A stretch of DNA of 45,444 nucleotides from SIG607 sp045605385 (GCA_045605385.1 JAZUPW010000027.1:1-45444); one strand, 5' to 3'. Positions 29,700-39,588 are shown, counted from the first letter of the stretch. Translations and numbers: made by a program. The notes: generated from the sequence alone by a model not told the origin.

Positions 29700-32243
29700 A
29701 TGAAGCTCCTTTGCATAGACGGTAACAGTTTGCTTAACCGCGCTTTTTACGGTATAAAACTTTTATCTACAAAAGAAGGTCAGTACACAAACGCGATTTT
29801 CGGTTTTATTAATATTCTTTTTAAATTGCTTGAAAGCGAACAACCAAATTGCGTTGCCGTTGCCTTTGATTTAAAGGCGCCTACTTTCAGACATAAAGAG
29901 TATGCAGGTTACAAAGCGGGCAGAAAACCAATGCCAAACGAACTTGCAAGTCAGTTGCCGCTAATGAAAGAATGGCTTACATTAGCAGGGTATCACGTTA
30001 TAGAAAAAGAAGGTTATGAAGCCGATGATATATTAGGCACACTTGCCCGTATTTGTGAAGAAAACGGGGACGAGTGTGTTATTGCTACGGGGGATAGAGA
30101 TTCTTTTCAACTTATATCTGATAAAACAAAAGTACTTCTTTCTGCCACAAAAGCAGGTCATGCCGAAGTGGTTTGTATGGATAAAACGGCATTGTTTGAA
30201 AAATACGGACTTACCCCTGCGCAAATGATAGAACTTAAAGCAATAATGGGCGATACTTCCGATAAAATTCCCGGTGTTATGGGCATTGGTGAAAAAGGCG
30301 CTACCGACCTTGTTAAAAATTTTTCTACCCTTGATAACATTTATGAAAATATTGATTCACCGCTTATAAAGGATTCGCTTAGAAATAAACTTATTAATGA
30401 TAAAGAAAATGCTTATTTAAGCCGTTTTTTGGGAACTATTTGCCGAACAGTGCCAATTGATGAAGACATAAACGCTTATAGAATAAACAAACGCGATGAC
30501 GTTTCTCTTTCGCGCCTTATGACCAAACTTGAACTGTTTAAGCAAATGAAACAAATGGAACTTTCAGCGCAAAGCGCAATTGAAATTGATGAGGCAGAGA
30601 ATGCTGTTAGTTTTAAAACCGTTACTGCAAACGATTTTGAAACAGGTTCGGTTGTAGATATTTTTTATTGCGAAAACAATGGCTGTGTTGCAGTTGCAAG
30701 TAATGAAAGCGTTACCGTTTTTAAAGAAGAAGACAAAGAACTGCTTGAAAATCTTTTAAAAAACGACTGCAAAAAACGCATTTTTGATTCTAAAAACTTT
30801 TATAAAAAGTTTGGAACAAATATTAAAAACGTTTGTTTTGATACCACCCTTGCGGCGTATATTGAAAATCCGTCGGCTTCCGAGTATACACTTGAACGCT
30901 TAAGCGGCGAATACGGTGTGCCTGCGCCCGAATTTAACGTAGAAGACGGCGAAACGCTTAAAAATGCCGCGTTGCTTTTCGGTGTAAACGAAAAACTTGT
31001 TGCAGCGCTTGAAAAAAGCAACCAGTTAACCTTGCTTGAAGAAATAGAAGTGCCGTTGGCAAAAGTTCTTGCAAGTATGGAATTATACGGTGTTAAGGTT
31101 GAAACACAGGGCCTTTTGGAAATGGGCGAGGAACTATCATACAGAATAAAAGACCTTGAACGCGAAATTTTTGAAAGCGTTGGTTGGGAATTTAATCTTA
31201 ATTCGCCAAAGCAGTTGGGAGAAGCATTGTTTGAAAGATTAATGCTTCCCGCCAAAAAGAAAACAAGCCGAGGCTATTCAACAAGCGCAGAAGTGCTTGA
31301 AGAACTTAAAAATGCTCATCCTGCGGTTGAAAAACTGCTTGAATACCGTCAACTTGCAAAGCTTAAATCTACCTACTGCGATGCTTTATATAATGCGGTG
31401 GGTAACGACGGCAGAATACATTCTACCTTTAACCAAACCGAAACAAGAACGGGAAGAATAAGCAGTTTAGAACCTAATTTGCAAAATATTCCCGTAAGGC
31501 GCGAAGAAGGCAGAAGACTTAGAAAGTTCTTTACGGCAGAAGATGGCTATGTGCTGTGCGATGCCGACTATTCGCAGATTGAACTTCGTGTTTTAGCGGC
31601 AATATGTGAAGAACCGCAAATGAAAGAAGCATTTTCAAGCGGTGTGGATATTCATACTCTTACTGCTTCTCAGGTTTTCAATATGCCAATAGAAATGGTT
31701 ACTTCTTCAATGCGAAGCAAAGCGAAGGCTGTTAACTTTGGAATAATTTACGGCATAGGCGCTTTTTCACTTTCTAAAGATATCGGTGTAACAAGAAAAG
31801 AAGCCGATGCATATATAAAGGCGTATTTAGAGGCATATAAAGGGGTTGACCTTTATATGAAAAACGTTATTGAAAAAGCAAAGAACGACGGTTTTGTTTC
31901 AACGCTTTTCGGAAGACGCCGATATTTGCCCGAACTTAGCAATTCTAACCACATGATACGCGCTTTCGGTGAACGCGTGGCAAGAAATGCGCCCATACAG
32001 GGCACTGCCGCCGATATTATAAAAATAGCAATGATACGCGTTTATAACCGAATAGAAAAAGAAAAACTTGATGCCAAACTTATTTTACAGGTTCACGATG
32101 AACTTATTGTGGAATGTAAAGAAGATATTAAAGATTACGTTTGCAATCTTTTAAAGGAAGAAATGGAAAACGCTGTTTCTCTTTCGGTTAAACTTGACGC
32201 AGACGTAAATTGCGCAAAAACCTGGTTTGACGCTAAAGGATAA
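29700..32243 (+). CDS. polA: DNA polymerase I
   Basis: An 847-residue family A polymerase for gap filling and RNA primer removal. Residues about 1-290 are the 5'-3' nuclease (IDGNSLLNRAFYG, EADDILGTLAR, GDRDSFQLI, KIPGVMGIGEKGA). About 300-460 is a 3'-5' exonuclease fold; the first metal-binding Asp-x-Glu motif is not seen, as is common in Bacillota, so proofreading is probably lost. About 470-847 is the polymerase: RTGRISSLEPNLQNIPVR, motif A DADYSQIELRVLA, motif B RSKAKAVNFGIIYGIG, motif C VHDELIVEC. Start is after AGGGAAGG. Followed directly by the phosphatase-RimI fusion. Confidence 0.97.
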   Translation: MKLLCIDGNSLLNRAFYGIKLLSTKEGQYTNAIFGFINILFKLLESEQPNCVAVAFDLKAPTFRHKEYAGYKAGRKPMPNELASQLPLMKEWLTLAGYHVIEKEGYEADDILGTLARICEENGDECVIATGDRDSFQLISDKTKVLLSATKAGHAEVVCMDKTALFEKYGLTPAQMIELKAIMGDTSDKIPGVMGIGEKGATDLVKNFSTLDNIYENIDSPLIKDSLRNKLINDKENAYLSRFLGTICRTVPIDEDINAYRINKRDDVSLSRLMTKLELFKQMKQMELSAQSAIEIDEAENAVSFKTVTANDFETGSVVDIFYCENNGCVAVASNESVTVFKEEDKELLENLLKNDCKKRIFDSKNFYKKFGTNIKNVCFDTTLAAYIENPSASEYTLERLSGEYGVPAPEFNVEDGETLKNAALLFGVNEKLVAALEKSNQLTLLEEIEVPLAKVLASMELYGVKVETQGLLEMGEELSYRIKDLEREIFESVGWEFNLNSPKQLGEALFERLMLPAKKKTSRGYSTSAEVLEELKNAHPAVEKLLEYRQLAKLKSTYCDALYNAVGNDGRIHSTFNQTETRTGRISSLEPNLQNIPVRREEGRRLRKFFTAEDGYVLCDADYSQIELRVLAAICEEPQMKEAFSSGVDIHTLTASQVFNMPIEMVTSSMRSKAKAVNFGIIYGIGAFSLSKDIGVTRKEADAYIKAYLEAYKGVDLYMKNVIEKAKNDGFVSTLFGRRRYLPELSNSNHMIRAFGERVARNAPIQGTAADIIKIAMIRVYNRIEKEKLDAKLILQVHDELIVECKEDIKDYVCNLLKEEMENAVSLSVKLDADVNCAKTWFDAKG

Positions 32244-32247
32244 TTTT

Positions 32248-33090
32248 ATGAATATTTTATTTGTCTGCACCGGAAATACCTGCCGTTCGCCTATGGCAGA
32301 GGGGTATTTAAAGCATATTAGTATTCAGGGAATTAACGTTAAAAGCGCGGGAATGTCTTTTTCGGGTGATCCCGCTTCAAATAATTCCGTTGAAGTAATG
32401 AAAGAAATAGGGATTGATATATCAGCGCACCGTTCTTCGGTTATTACCGCTTCGCATATAGAATGGGCAGATAAAATATACTGTATGACTTCTTCCCACA
32501 AAAAAGCGCTTGAAGAATTAGGTGTTGATACTTCAAAACTTTTTGTACTGGCAAACGGTATTCCTGATCCTTTCGGTATGGATACAGCCGCTTACAGACT
32601 GTGCAGAGATGAGATAATAACTGCAATTGATGCTCTGAAACTTAAAAACGAATCTGCTGTTTTTGTTATGAGTGATGAAAGTTCTGCAGAGGAAATAGAG
32701 GAAATTGAAAAAGAGTGTTTTTCAATTCCGTGGAGCAAGAAATCAATAACCGAAAGTTTTTTGCACGGTACAAAATTTCTGCTTTATAAAGAAGACGGCA
32801 AAACAGTTGGATATATTGGACTAACCGTTGTTTTAGACGAAGGTTACGTTACAAATATTGCCGTATTACCGCAGTACCGCCGAAAAGGTATTGCTTCGGC
32901 TTTAATTGAAAGTTGTATTGATATTGCAACAGAAAAAAATCTTTCGTTTATAAGTCTTGAAGTAAGAAAAAGCAATTTTGCCGCTATTAAACTTTACGAA
33001 AAATACGGGTTTAAGGTTATGGGCGAAAGAAAGAATTTTTATGAATGTCCTACTGAAAACGCTTTGGTAATGACAAGAAGGAAAGACTAA
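32248..33090 (+). CDS. Fused low-molecular-weight (arginine) phosphatase and RimI-type acetyltransferase
   Basis: A 280-residue fusion. Residues 1 to about 140 form a low-molecular-weight phosphatase with the P-loop CTGNTCRS (C7, R13) and general acid in IPDPFG. Thr11 in the P-loop is the residue known in B. subtilis YwlE to favour phospho-arginine over phospho-tyrosine (Ile there in tyrosine phosphatases). Residues about 145-280 are a GNAT domain of the RimI type (EIEKECFSIPWSKKSI, VTNIAVLPQYRRKGIASALI, EVRKSNFAAIKLYEKYGF), which in bacteria acetylates ribosomal protein S18. RimI is typically next to tsaD, as here (one-base overlap with tsaD). tsaB is absent from this cluster. The fusion is in frame with an intact linker; it starts five bases after the polA stop. 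Confidence 0.9.
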   Translation: MNILFVCTGNTCRSPMAEGYLKHISIQGINVKSAGMSFSGDPASNNSVEVMKEIGIDISAHRSSVITASHIEWADKIYCMTSSHKKALEELGVDTSKLFVLANGIPDPFGMDTAAYRLCRDEIITAIDALKLKNESAVFVMSDESSAEEIEEIEKECFSIPWSKKSITESFLHGTKFLLYKEDGKTVGYIGLTVVLDEGYVTNIAVLPQYRRKGIASALIESCIDIATEKNLSFISLEVRKSNFAAIKLYEKYGFKVMGERKNFYECPTENALVMTRRKD

Positions 33091-34100
33091 TGATAATTTT
33101 AAGCATTGAATCTTCCTGCGATGAAACGGCAGTAGCCGTTTGCTGTGGCAGAGAAGTAAAATCAAGTGTTGTGGCAACCCAGATAAGCGAACACAAAAAA
33201 TACGGCGGAGTTGTGCCCGAAATTGCCTCCCGCAGGCATTGTGAAGCCATAAGCGAATGTGTTGAAAAGGCTTTAAGCGAAGCAAACATAACCTATGGTG
33301 ATATAGAGGCGGTAGCAGTTACGTTTGCCCCCGGTCTTATAGGCGCGCTTTTAGTTGGTGTGAATTTTGCAAAAGCGCTGTCTCTTTCACTTTCTGTTCC
33401 GCTTATTCCCGTTCATCATCTGCGTTCGCATATTGCGGCAAACTATATAACCCACAAAGAATTAGAACCGCCTTTTTTATGCCTTACGGTTTCGGGCGGA
33501 AATACCGTTCTTACTTTGGTTGAAGATTACACACGCTTTAAAGTGTTAGGCTCTACCAAAGATGACGCCGCAGGCGAATGTCTTGATAAAGCGGCAAGGG
33601 TTATGGGACTTGATTATCCGGGTGGTGTTAATTTAGATAAGATTGCTTCGGTAGCTAATGAAAACAAGTATCCATTACCCACACCAAAACTTGAAAACAA
33701 CCTTGATTTCAGTTTTTCGGGACTAAAAACGGCGGTTATAAACCTTATTCATAATGCTAATCAAAAGGGCGAGGAAATTGATGTTCCCGTACTTTGCGCA
33801 ACGCTTAGAAAAAAAGTGTGCGATATACTTATAGAAAAAACCGTTACTGCCGCAAAAGAACACGGCATAAAAAGAATTGCTCTTGCAGGCGGTGTTTCGG
33901 CTAACAGCGAACTGAGAAGCCGTTTAACCCAAGAATGTGAAAAAAACGGGTTTGAATTTTACTGTCCCGAACTTAAATATTGCGGCGATAACGCGGCAAT
34001 GGTTGGCGTTCAGGGATATTACGAATATTTAAGCGGTAATATTGCAGGTGTTGAACTTAATGCAACCGCAACTAAAGAAATAGATTATAACTGTTCATAA
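33090..34100 (+). CDS. tsaD: tRNA N6-adenosine threonylcarbamoyltransferase subunit TsaD
   Basis: A 336-residue ASKHA-fold protein transferring threonylcarbamoyl to adenosine 37 of ANN-decoding tRNAs, with TsaB and TsaE. Motifs: SIESSCDETAVAV, the SRRH-type region EIASRRHCEAI, metal-binding HHLRSHIAANY, GGNTVLTLVED, LDKAARVMGLDYPGG, DFSFSGLKTAV, ALAGGVSANSELR, and DNAAMVGV near the end. The ATG overlaps the preceding stop by one base, so translation is coupled to the phosphatase-RimI fusion. Length is typical; the partner genes are not in the window. Confidence 0.96.
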   Translation: MIILSIESSCDETAVAVCCGREVKSSVVATQISEHKKYGGVVPEIASRRHCEAISECVEKALSEANITYGDIEAVAVTFAPGLIGALLVGVNFAKALSLSLSVPLIPVHHLRSHIAANYITHKELEPPFLCLTVSGGNTVLTLVEDYTRFKVLGSTKDDAAGECLDKAARVMGLDYPGGVNLDKIASVANENKYPLPTPKLENNLDFSFSGLKTAVINLIHNANQKGEEIDVPVLCATLRKKVCDILIEKTVTAAKEHGIKRIALAGGVSANSELRSRLTQECEKNGFEFYCPELKYCGDNAAMVGVQGYYEYLSGNIAGVELNATATKEIDYNCS

Positions 34101-34154
34101 AATGAACATAAATTTATGATATGATTTTGTCAATTGGGAAAAAGGTGGGGAAAT

Positions 34155-35075
34155 ATGAATCATAAAACCTTTGTTGTAGTTAATCCGAAATCGGGAAGAG
34201 CTAAAATAAAAAACAATCTTCTTGAAATATTGCAGGAACTTTCAATTTCCGATAACGCGCTTACCGTTTATCCCACAAAGCACAGCGGAGATGCAACACG
34301 CGTTGTGGCTGAACTTGATGGCAGTTATGATACAATTGTTTGTTGTGGCGGTGACGGTACCCTTAACGAAGTCGTAACGGGAATGATGAATAATAAAAAT
34401 CAATATGTATTAGGCTATATACCCGCAGGTACTCTTAACGAATGGTCAACGGGGTTAAAGTTTTCAAAAGATGCTAAAAAGGCTGCTGCCGATATTGTAA
34501 AACGCAATATAATACCGCTGGATATAGGTAAGTTTGATAACCGATATTTCACCTATACGGCATCTTTCGGCGCTTTTACCGAAGCATCTTACGCTGCTTC
34601 ACAAGATATTAAAAACGTATTAGGTCAGGCGGCGTATCTTTTTGAAGGCATTAAATCTGTTACTAATATAAAGCCGATACATTTGAAATTTATTTGTGAC
34701 GGCAGAGAAATAGAAGACGATTTCGTTTTCGGTTCGGTTTCAAATTCTATGTCGGTTGGCGGTGTGGTAAAGTTCGACACCAACAAAGTACGCTTAAACG
34801 ACGGATTGTTTGAAGTAATGCTTATTCACAGCCCTTCAAATATAGCAGACCTTAACAATATTGTAGACGGAATACTTAAAAAAGACCTTAACCGCAAGTG
34901 TATTGAGTTTCTTCATGCCAAAAAAATAGAAATTATAGGCGCTGAAAAAATAAACTTCACGCTTGACGGTGAAAAGGCTGTTGGTAATAAAAGAATTGTT
35001 GTTGAAAATCTTCATGGCGCGGTTTCGTTTATAGTTCCCGAAAAAACTTATGAACTGAGCAGTAAAAATATATAA
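34155..35075 (+). CDS. Diacylglycerol/lipid kinase, YegS/DgkB family
   Basis: A 306-residue lipid kinase. ATG 34155 lies after AAGGTGGGG; the longer frame at 34134 is less likely. The N-terminal catalytic domain has VNPKSGRAK, the nucleotide loop CCGGDGTLNEVVTG and IPAGTLNEWSTGL (the usual GT-x-N-[DE]-[FW]-[AS]). The C-terminal beta-sandwich domain shows TYTASFGAFTEAS, DGLFEVMLI and NFTLDGEKAV. In B. subtilis, DgkB recycles diacylglycerol released by lipoteichoic acid synthesis; a similar role is plausible but not shown. Between tsaD and mreB, in the same orientation. Confidence 0.92.
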   Translation: MNHKTFVVVNPKSGRAKIKNNLLEILQELSISDNALTVYPTKHSGDATRVVAELDGSYDTIVCCGGDGTLNEVVTGMMNNKNQYVLGYIPAGTLNEWSTGLKFSKDAKKAAADIVKRNIIPLDIGKFDNRYFTYTASFGAFTEASYAASQDIKNVLGQAAYLFEGIKSVTNIKPIHLKFICDGREIEDDFVFGSVSNSMSVGGVVKFDTNKVRLNDGLFEVMLIHSPSNIADLNNIVDGILKKDLNRKCIEFLHAKKIEIIGAEKINFTLDGEKAVGNKRIVVENLHGAVSFIVPEKTYELSSKNI

Positions 35076-35109
35076 AAAAGATAAATTGTTTTTTAGGAGA
35101 GAATAAATT

Positions 35110-36129
35110 ATGTTTACCAGAGATATCGGTGTTGACCTTGGTACTTCTACAACTCTTGTGTGTGTAAAAGGCAAGGGTATTATTATGCGAGAACCTTCGG
35201 TGGTTGCTTACGACGTAAGAAACGATGCCGTAAGAGCGGTTGGTACCGAAGCTAAAAATATGATAGGAAGAACACCGGGTTCTATTGTTGCGGTACGCCC
35301 TTTGCGTGACGGTGTTATTGCCGATTACGACGTTACTGCGGCTATGCTTAAGCGTTTTATTGCCAGAGCACTTAAAGGTTCTTTATTTTCCCGTGTAAGA
35401 ATGGTGCTTTGTATTCCTGCGGGTATTACCGAGGTTGAAAGCCGCGCTGTTTACGATGCTGCAAAACAGGCAGGCGCTTCGGAAATTGATTTGCTTGAAG
35501 AACCTATGGCAGCGGCTGTAGGCGCGGGACTTCCTGTGTGGGATGCCGCAGGTAATATGGTTGCCGACATCGGCGGCGGCACTACCGACGTTGCCGTTAT
35601 TTCGCTTGGCGATATTGTTACTTCGCAGTCGCTTCGTATTGCGGGGGACGGTCTTGATCAGGCAATAATTAATTACGTTAAGCGTAAACATAATCTTTTA
35701 ATAGGTGAGAGAACTGCTGAACAGATAAAAATTGAAATAGGTTCGGCGCTTCCTTATGAAGATGAAAAAACAATAGAAATACGAGGCAGAAATATTGTAG
35801 ACGGTTTGCCTAAGAACGTTAATATTTCTTCTGCTGAAGTAAGAGATGCTATGGCAGACGTTATAAGACAGATTGTTGATACTATTCGTATGACTCTTGA
35901 AAACACTCCGCCTGAACTTTCTGCCGATATTATTGACCGCGGTATTACCCTTACGGGCGGCACTGCACAGCTTCGCGGACTTGCGGCTTGTATTGCAAAA
36001 GAAACGGGTATGCCTGTAAGAATTGCAGAAAATCCCGTTGATTGTGTTGTTCTCGGCACCCAGAAAAGGCTTGATGCTTCTAACGGTTTTGAAAATTACG
36101 TATTCCGTCACGGAAAACGTTTCAGATAA
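35110..36129 (+). CDS. mreB: Rod-shape determining actin-like protein MreB
   Basis: A 339-residue actin homologue that forms membrane-bound filaments guiding the elongation machinery. ATP-site motifs: GVDLGTSTTLVCV (phosphate 1), VADIGGGTTDVAVIS (phosphate 2), ITLTGGTAQLRGL (adenosine), with EEPMAAAVGAGLPVW and GDGLDQAIINYVKRKH between. An AGGAGAGAA site precedes the ATG. It heads the run mreB-mreC-mreD-mrdA, all on the plus strand at short distances (18 bp, 4 bp, 14 bp). Length is typical of MreB, and nothing is missing. Confidence 0.96.
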   Translation: MFTRDIGVDLGTSTTLVCVKGKGIIMREPSVVAYDVRNDAVRAVGTEAKNMIGRTPGSIVAVRPLRDGVIADYDVTAAMLKRFIARALKGSLFSRVRMVLCIPAGITEVESRAVYDAAKQAGASEIDLLEEPMAAAVGAGLPVWDAAGNMVADIGGGTTDVAVISLGDIVTSQSLRIAGDGLDQAIINYVKRKHNLLIGERTAEQIKIEIGSALPYEDEKTIEIRGRNIVDGLPKNVNISSAEVRDAMADVIRQIVDTIRMTLENTPPELSADIIDRGITLTGGTAQLRGLAACIAKETGMPVRIAENPVDCVVLGTQKRLDASNGFENYVFRHGKRFR

Positions 36130-36147
36130 GGAAAGGGTTTTAATAAT

Positions 36148-37002
36148 ATGCGATTTTTCTTGCGCACAAAAAAGTTTAAAATAGGTATTATTACTATTTG
36201 TGTTGTTTTGGCGCTTTCATTGGTTTTCCGTATATTTTTCGGTATGCTTTCACCGGGTTCTGTTTTTATGGGCACAATAGTTTCACCCATACAGAATTTT
36301 TTCAGCGAAATTTCGGGCGGAATTTCAAACTTCGCTAAATCGGTAAGCGACGGCAATCGCCTTATCAGCGAAAACAAACTTCTTGAAGAAGAAATCAACC
36401 GTCTTAACGGTCTGGTTGCAGAAAACGATGAACTTAAAGCACAGAACGAATTTTATAAAGATTACCTTGAAATAAAAGAAAACAATGCAGATTTTAAGTT
36501 CTGTCCCGCAAAACTTATTTCTCGTGATAACGATGATCCGTTTTGCAGTTTTACCATAAATAAGGGAAGTATCCACGGTGTAAAACAGTATGACCCTGTT
36601 GTAGACGGTAATTATCTTATCGGTTACGTTGAAAGGGTAGGGCTTAATTCTTCAAAGGTTATAACAATACTTAATCCTAAAATTATATTGGGCGTTAACG
36701 ATAGCCGAACACTTGATGCCGCTATACTTACGGGAACTGCCGATTTTGCGGCAGAAGGCAAGGCAAAACTTTATAATTTGCAAAGAAACTGTACGGTGGC
36801 GGTTGGCGACTATATTGTAACTTCGGGCGAAGGCGTTTTCCCCGAAGGCCTTTTGGTGGGCACTGTTGATAACATAAAGAATGATAATATTACTTTTTCT
36901 ACTTATGCTTCGGTAAAACTGTTTGCAAACCTTGAAGAACTTAAAAACGTTATGGTAATAACCGATTTTGGCAGTAAAGGCATAATTACAGACGGGGAAT
37001 GA
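36148..37002 (+). CDS. mreC: Rod-shape determining protein MreC
   Basis: A 284-residue protein with a short cytoplasmic tail, one membrane helix at about 11-35, a coiled coil at about 65-105 (LLEEEINRLNGLVAENDELK) and a beta-barrel domain outside the membrane (FCPAKLISRDNDDPFCSF, YLIGYVERVGLNSSKV, YIVTSGEGVFPEGLLVG). MreC activates PBP2 and links MreB to periplasm-side enzymes. The AGGAAAGGG site gives the start; the stop lies four bases before mreD. Confidence 0.93.
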   Translation: MRFFLRTKKFKIGIITICVVLALSLVFRIFFGMLSPGSVFMGTIVSPIQNFFSEISGGISNFAKSVSDGNRLISENKLLEEEINRLNGLVAENDELKAQNEFYKDYLEIKENNADFKFCPAKLISRDNDDPFCSFTINKGSIHGVKQYDPVVDGNYLIGYVERVGLNSSKVITILNPKIILGVNDSRTLDAAILTGTADFAAEGKAKLYNLQRNCTVAVGDYIVTSGEGVFPEGLLVGTVDNIKNDNITFSTYASVKLFANLEELKNVMVITDFGSKGIITDGE

Positions 37003-37006
37003 TGAT

Positions 37007-37534
37007 ATGTTTATAGAAAAGAAATTACATTTTCCCTATTTTGCCGTAGTGCTTGGATTACTTGCATTTTTGTGCAGATATACAGGCCTTGTATCAATAA
37101 AAATAGGCAACGCAACTTCGTTTTTACTTTTGCCGCTTATTGTAGTTGTGGCAATGTATTACGGCGAATTAACAGCAATGTTTTACGGCCTTTCGTTTGG
37201 ATTAATTGTTGATACCGTTGCTTCTTCAAGTTATTGCTATAACACGGTTTTCTTTCTTATTGCAGGGTTTGTTGCGGGAATACTTTCGGAATACGTTTTC
37301 AACAGTAACTTTAAAGCGGCTCTTGCTTTATGTGTTATAGTATCTTTTGCTTATTTCGGACTTAAATGGGTGTTTTTTTTATTTTTACCCGACGTTCAGG
37401 GAAAAATATATTATTTGCTTGAATATTCTTTACCTTCGGCATTTTACTCTTCGGTATTGGCTGTTCCGCTTTACTTTGCCGAGAGTTATTTAGCTGAAAG
37501 ATATAAAAAGAAAAATAAAATAAACAATATTTAA
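37007..37534 (+). CDS. mreD: Rod-shape determining protein MreD
   Basis: A 175-residue integral membrane protein with about five hydrophobic helices and the family pattern YYGELTAMFYGLSFGLIVD in the middle. It belongs to the elongasome next to MreC and PBP2. Ribosome-binding site GGGGA overlaps the mreC stop, so translation is probably coupled. Sequence conservation of MreD is low; the identification rests on hydropathy, length and operon order. Confidence 0.88.
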   Translation: MFIEKKLHFPYFAVVLGLLAFLCRYTGLVSIKIGNATSFLLLPLIVVVAMYYGELTAMFYGLSFGLIVDTVASSSYCYNTVFFLIAGFVAGILSEYVFNSNFKAALALCVIVSFAYFGLKWVFFLFLPDVQGKIYYLLEYSLPSAFYSSVLAVPLYFAESYLAERYKKKNKINNI

Positions 37535-37548
37535 AAGGGGTGACACCG

Positions 37549-39528
37549 TTGCCGTTTCCTAAAAAGAAAAACAGAAGAATAAATGCGTTGGCAATTGTTA
37601 TGGCGGCGGTGGTTGCCGTTTGCTCTGCCCGTATGTTCTTTTTGCAAATAATAAATGCAAATCATTACCTTTCTCAGGCTTCGGGCGTAACGGTAAGAAC
37701 AGCGGCGCTTAAGGCACCGCGCGGTGAAATATTAGATTGCTACAGCCGTAAACTTGCCACAAACCGCGAAGGTTACAACATTGTTTTTAACAGCGCTTAC
37801 GTTAATTATAACACCATAAACGGTATGATATTAAAACTGTGCGAATACTTAAGCAGTGAAAACACCGAATGGATTGACGTTTTACCGCTTGAAAAAACTG
37901 CGCCTTACGGTTTTACCAAAGAAAACAACGATACTTTTTTGGCAAACGTAGGACTTGCTCATTATGCAACTGCCGAAAATGCTTTTGAAAAGTTAAAGGA
38001 AATTTATAAAATTAATGGCTTTGATGATAACGAATCGCGCATTATTATGGGTGTTAGGTATTCTATGGCTCAGGCGGCATTTTCTATTGCTAATCCTTAT
38101 ACTTTTGCTGAAGACGTTTCATCGGAGATTATGCAAAAAGTTTCCGAAAACGGATTTGCGCTTGAGGGCGTTACGGTAGATACCGTGCCGTTTCGTGAAT
38201 ATTCTGCTGATGCCCCCGTACACATTATAGGTAATGTAGGTCCTATATATGCCGAGGAATGGTACGGCGATAAAGAAAAAGGCATTATAGGTTTAAAGGA
38301 TAAAGGTTATACTTACAGCGATAAAGTGGGTAAAAGCGGTATGGAAGCATATTGCGAAGATAAATTAAGAGGTACCGACGGCGAAATAACCTATTATCTT
38401 GATTCCGACGGAACGGTTATTTCAAGCGAAATAACAAAGGTGCCAATCCCAGGTAAAACCGTTATGCTTACTTTAGATAAAAATATTCAACAAAAAGTGC
38501 AGTCTGCATTAAGCGAATCGGTATATAAAATTAATTCCGAAGGCGGAAGTTGTACAGGCGGCGCGGCGGTGGTTATGAACGTTAAAACGGGCGAAATACT
38601 TGCTTCTTCCAACCACCCGACATTTGATATGGAAACATATCTTAACGATTATGATTCTATAGCGAACGCGCCGAATAACCCGCTTATAAACCGCGCTTTT
38701 CAGGGCGTGTATCCCATTGGTTCTACAATAAAACCCATAGTTGCCATTGCGGGAATTGATAGCGGTTTGCTTACGGCAGACGAAAACATAAGATGTGTTC
38801 ACACCTACAGACTCTTCAGCGACTATCAACCCTCTTGTATGGGAACCCACGGAAATATAAGTCTTACAAGGGCTCTTGCAAGATCTTGTAACTATTACTT
38901 CTTTGAAGTTGGCAGAAGGGTAGGCGCTACAAAATTAGGCGATTACTTTAATCAGTTCGGACTTGGTGTTAAAACAGGCGTGGAAATTGGCGATTCAAAA
39001 GGAATTTTTGTTCCCGTAGACGAAGGAAGCGGTGATACGCTTCAGATTTCCATTGGACAGAAAAACGCTTTTACACCTCTTCAACTTGCCGTTTATACAT
39101 CTACTCTTGCAAACGGCGGTACGCGTTATAAAGCAACCCTTATAAAAGATGTAGTTTCTTATGATTTAAAAGATTCTTTCAGTATGGGACAAACAGAAAC
39201 TTTGGGTAAGGTTGAAATTTCCGATTACGCTTTAAGTTCGGTAAAAACGGGTATGCTTTCGGTTACCGAAGACGGTACGGGTAGCCGCGTTTTTGAAAAC
39301 TACCCAATAAAAGTAGGCGGTAAAACGGGTACATCGCAGAACGAAGGCGCAGACCACAGCGTATTCGTTGCTTTTGCACCCTTTGAAAATCCCGAAATTG
39401 CTATTTCCGTTGTGCTTGAACACGGAGATTCAGGCGCGGGTGTCGTTGTAAAAGCGGCTATGGATGCTTACTTCTTTTCAGACGAAGTTTCTGTTGATAA
39501 TAATGTGTCTTATACCCCACTTGAGTAA
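37549..39528 (+). CDS. mrdA: Penicillin-binding protein 2 (class B transpeptidase, elongasome)
   Basis: A 659-residue membrane-anchored transpeptidase. TTG 37549 is chosen because AAAGGGGTGA ends seven bases before it and would overlap the GTG at 37540. One membrane helix at about 12-34, a dimerisation domain (RTAALKAPRGEILDCYSRKL), then the transpeptidase with SxxK in GVYPIGSTIKPI, SxN in SCNYYFFEVG and KTG in VGGKTGTSQ. It cross-links new peptidoglycan during cell elongation, activated by MreC. All three motifs are intact, unlike the DacA-like protein at 28133. It ends the mre operon; the minD promoter begins at the base after its stop. Confidence 0.95.
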   Translation: MPFPKKKNRRINALAIVMAAVVAVCSARMFFLQIINANHYLSQASGVTVRTAALKAPRGEILDCYSRKLATNREGYNIVFNSAYVNYNTINGMILKLCEYLSSENTEWIDVLPLEKTAPYGFTKENNDTFLANVGLAHYATAENAFEKLKEIYKINGFDDNESRIIMGVRYSMAQAAFSIANPYTFAEDVSSEIMQKVSENGFALEGVTVDTVPFREYSADAPVHIIGNVGPIYAEEWYGDKEKGIIGLKDKGYTYSDKVGKSGMEAYCEDKLRGTDGEITYYLDSDGTVISSEITKVPIPGKTVMLTLDKNIQQKVQSALSESVYKINSEGGSCTGGAAVVMNVKTGEILASSNHPTFDMETYLNDYDSIANAPNNPLINRAFQGVYPIGSTIKPIVAIAGIDSGLLTADENIRCVHTYRLFSDYQPSCMGTHGNISLTRALARSCNYYFFEVGRRVGATKLGDYFNQFGLGVKTGVEIGDSKGIFVPVDEGSGDTLQISIGQKNAFTPLQLAVYTSTLANGGTRYKATLIKDVVSYDLKDSFSMGQTETLGKVEISDYALSSVKTGMLSVTEDGTGSRVFENYPIKVGGKTGTSQNEGADHSVFVAFAPFENPEIAISVVLEHGDSGAGVVVKAAMDAYFFSDEVSVDNNVSYTPLE

Positions 39529-39557
39529 TTGACAATAAATGGTGTTTATGATATACT
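39529..39557 (+). promoter_or_regulatory. Consensus sigma-A promoter of minD-mgsA
   Basis: TTGACA (39529-39534), 17 bp, TATACT (39552-39557). It starts directly at the end of mrdA, so minD need not depend on the mre operon. Confidence 0.75.
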
Positions 39558-39588
39558 AATTGTTATTAAAAAGGTTTTTGGAGGCGCT

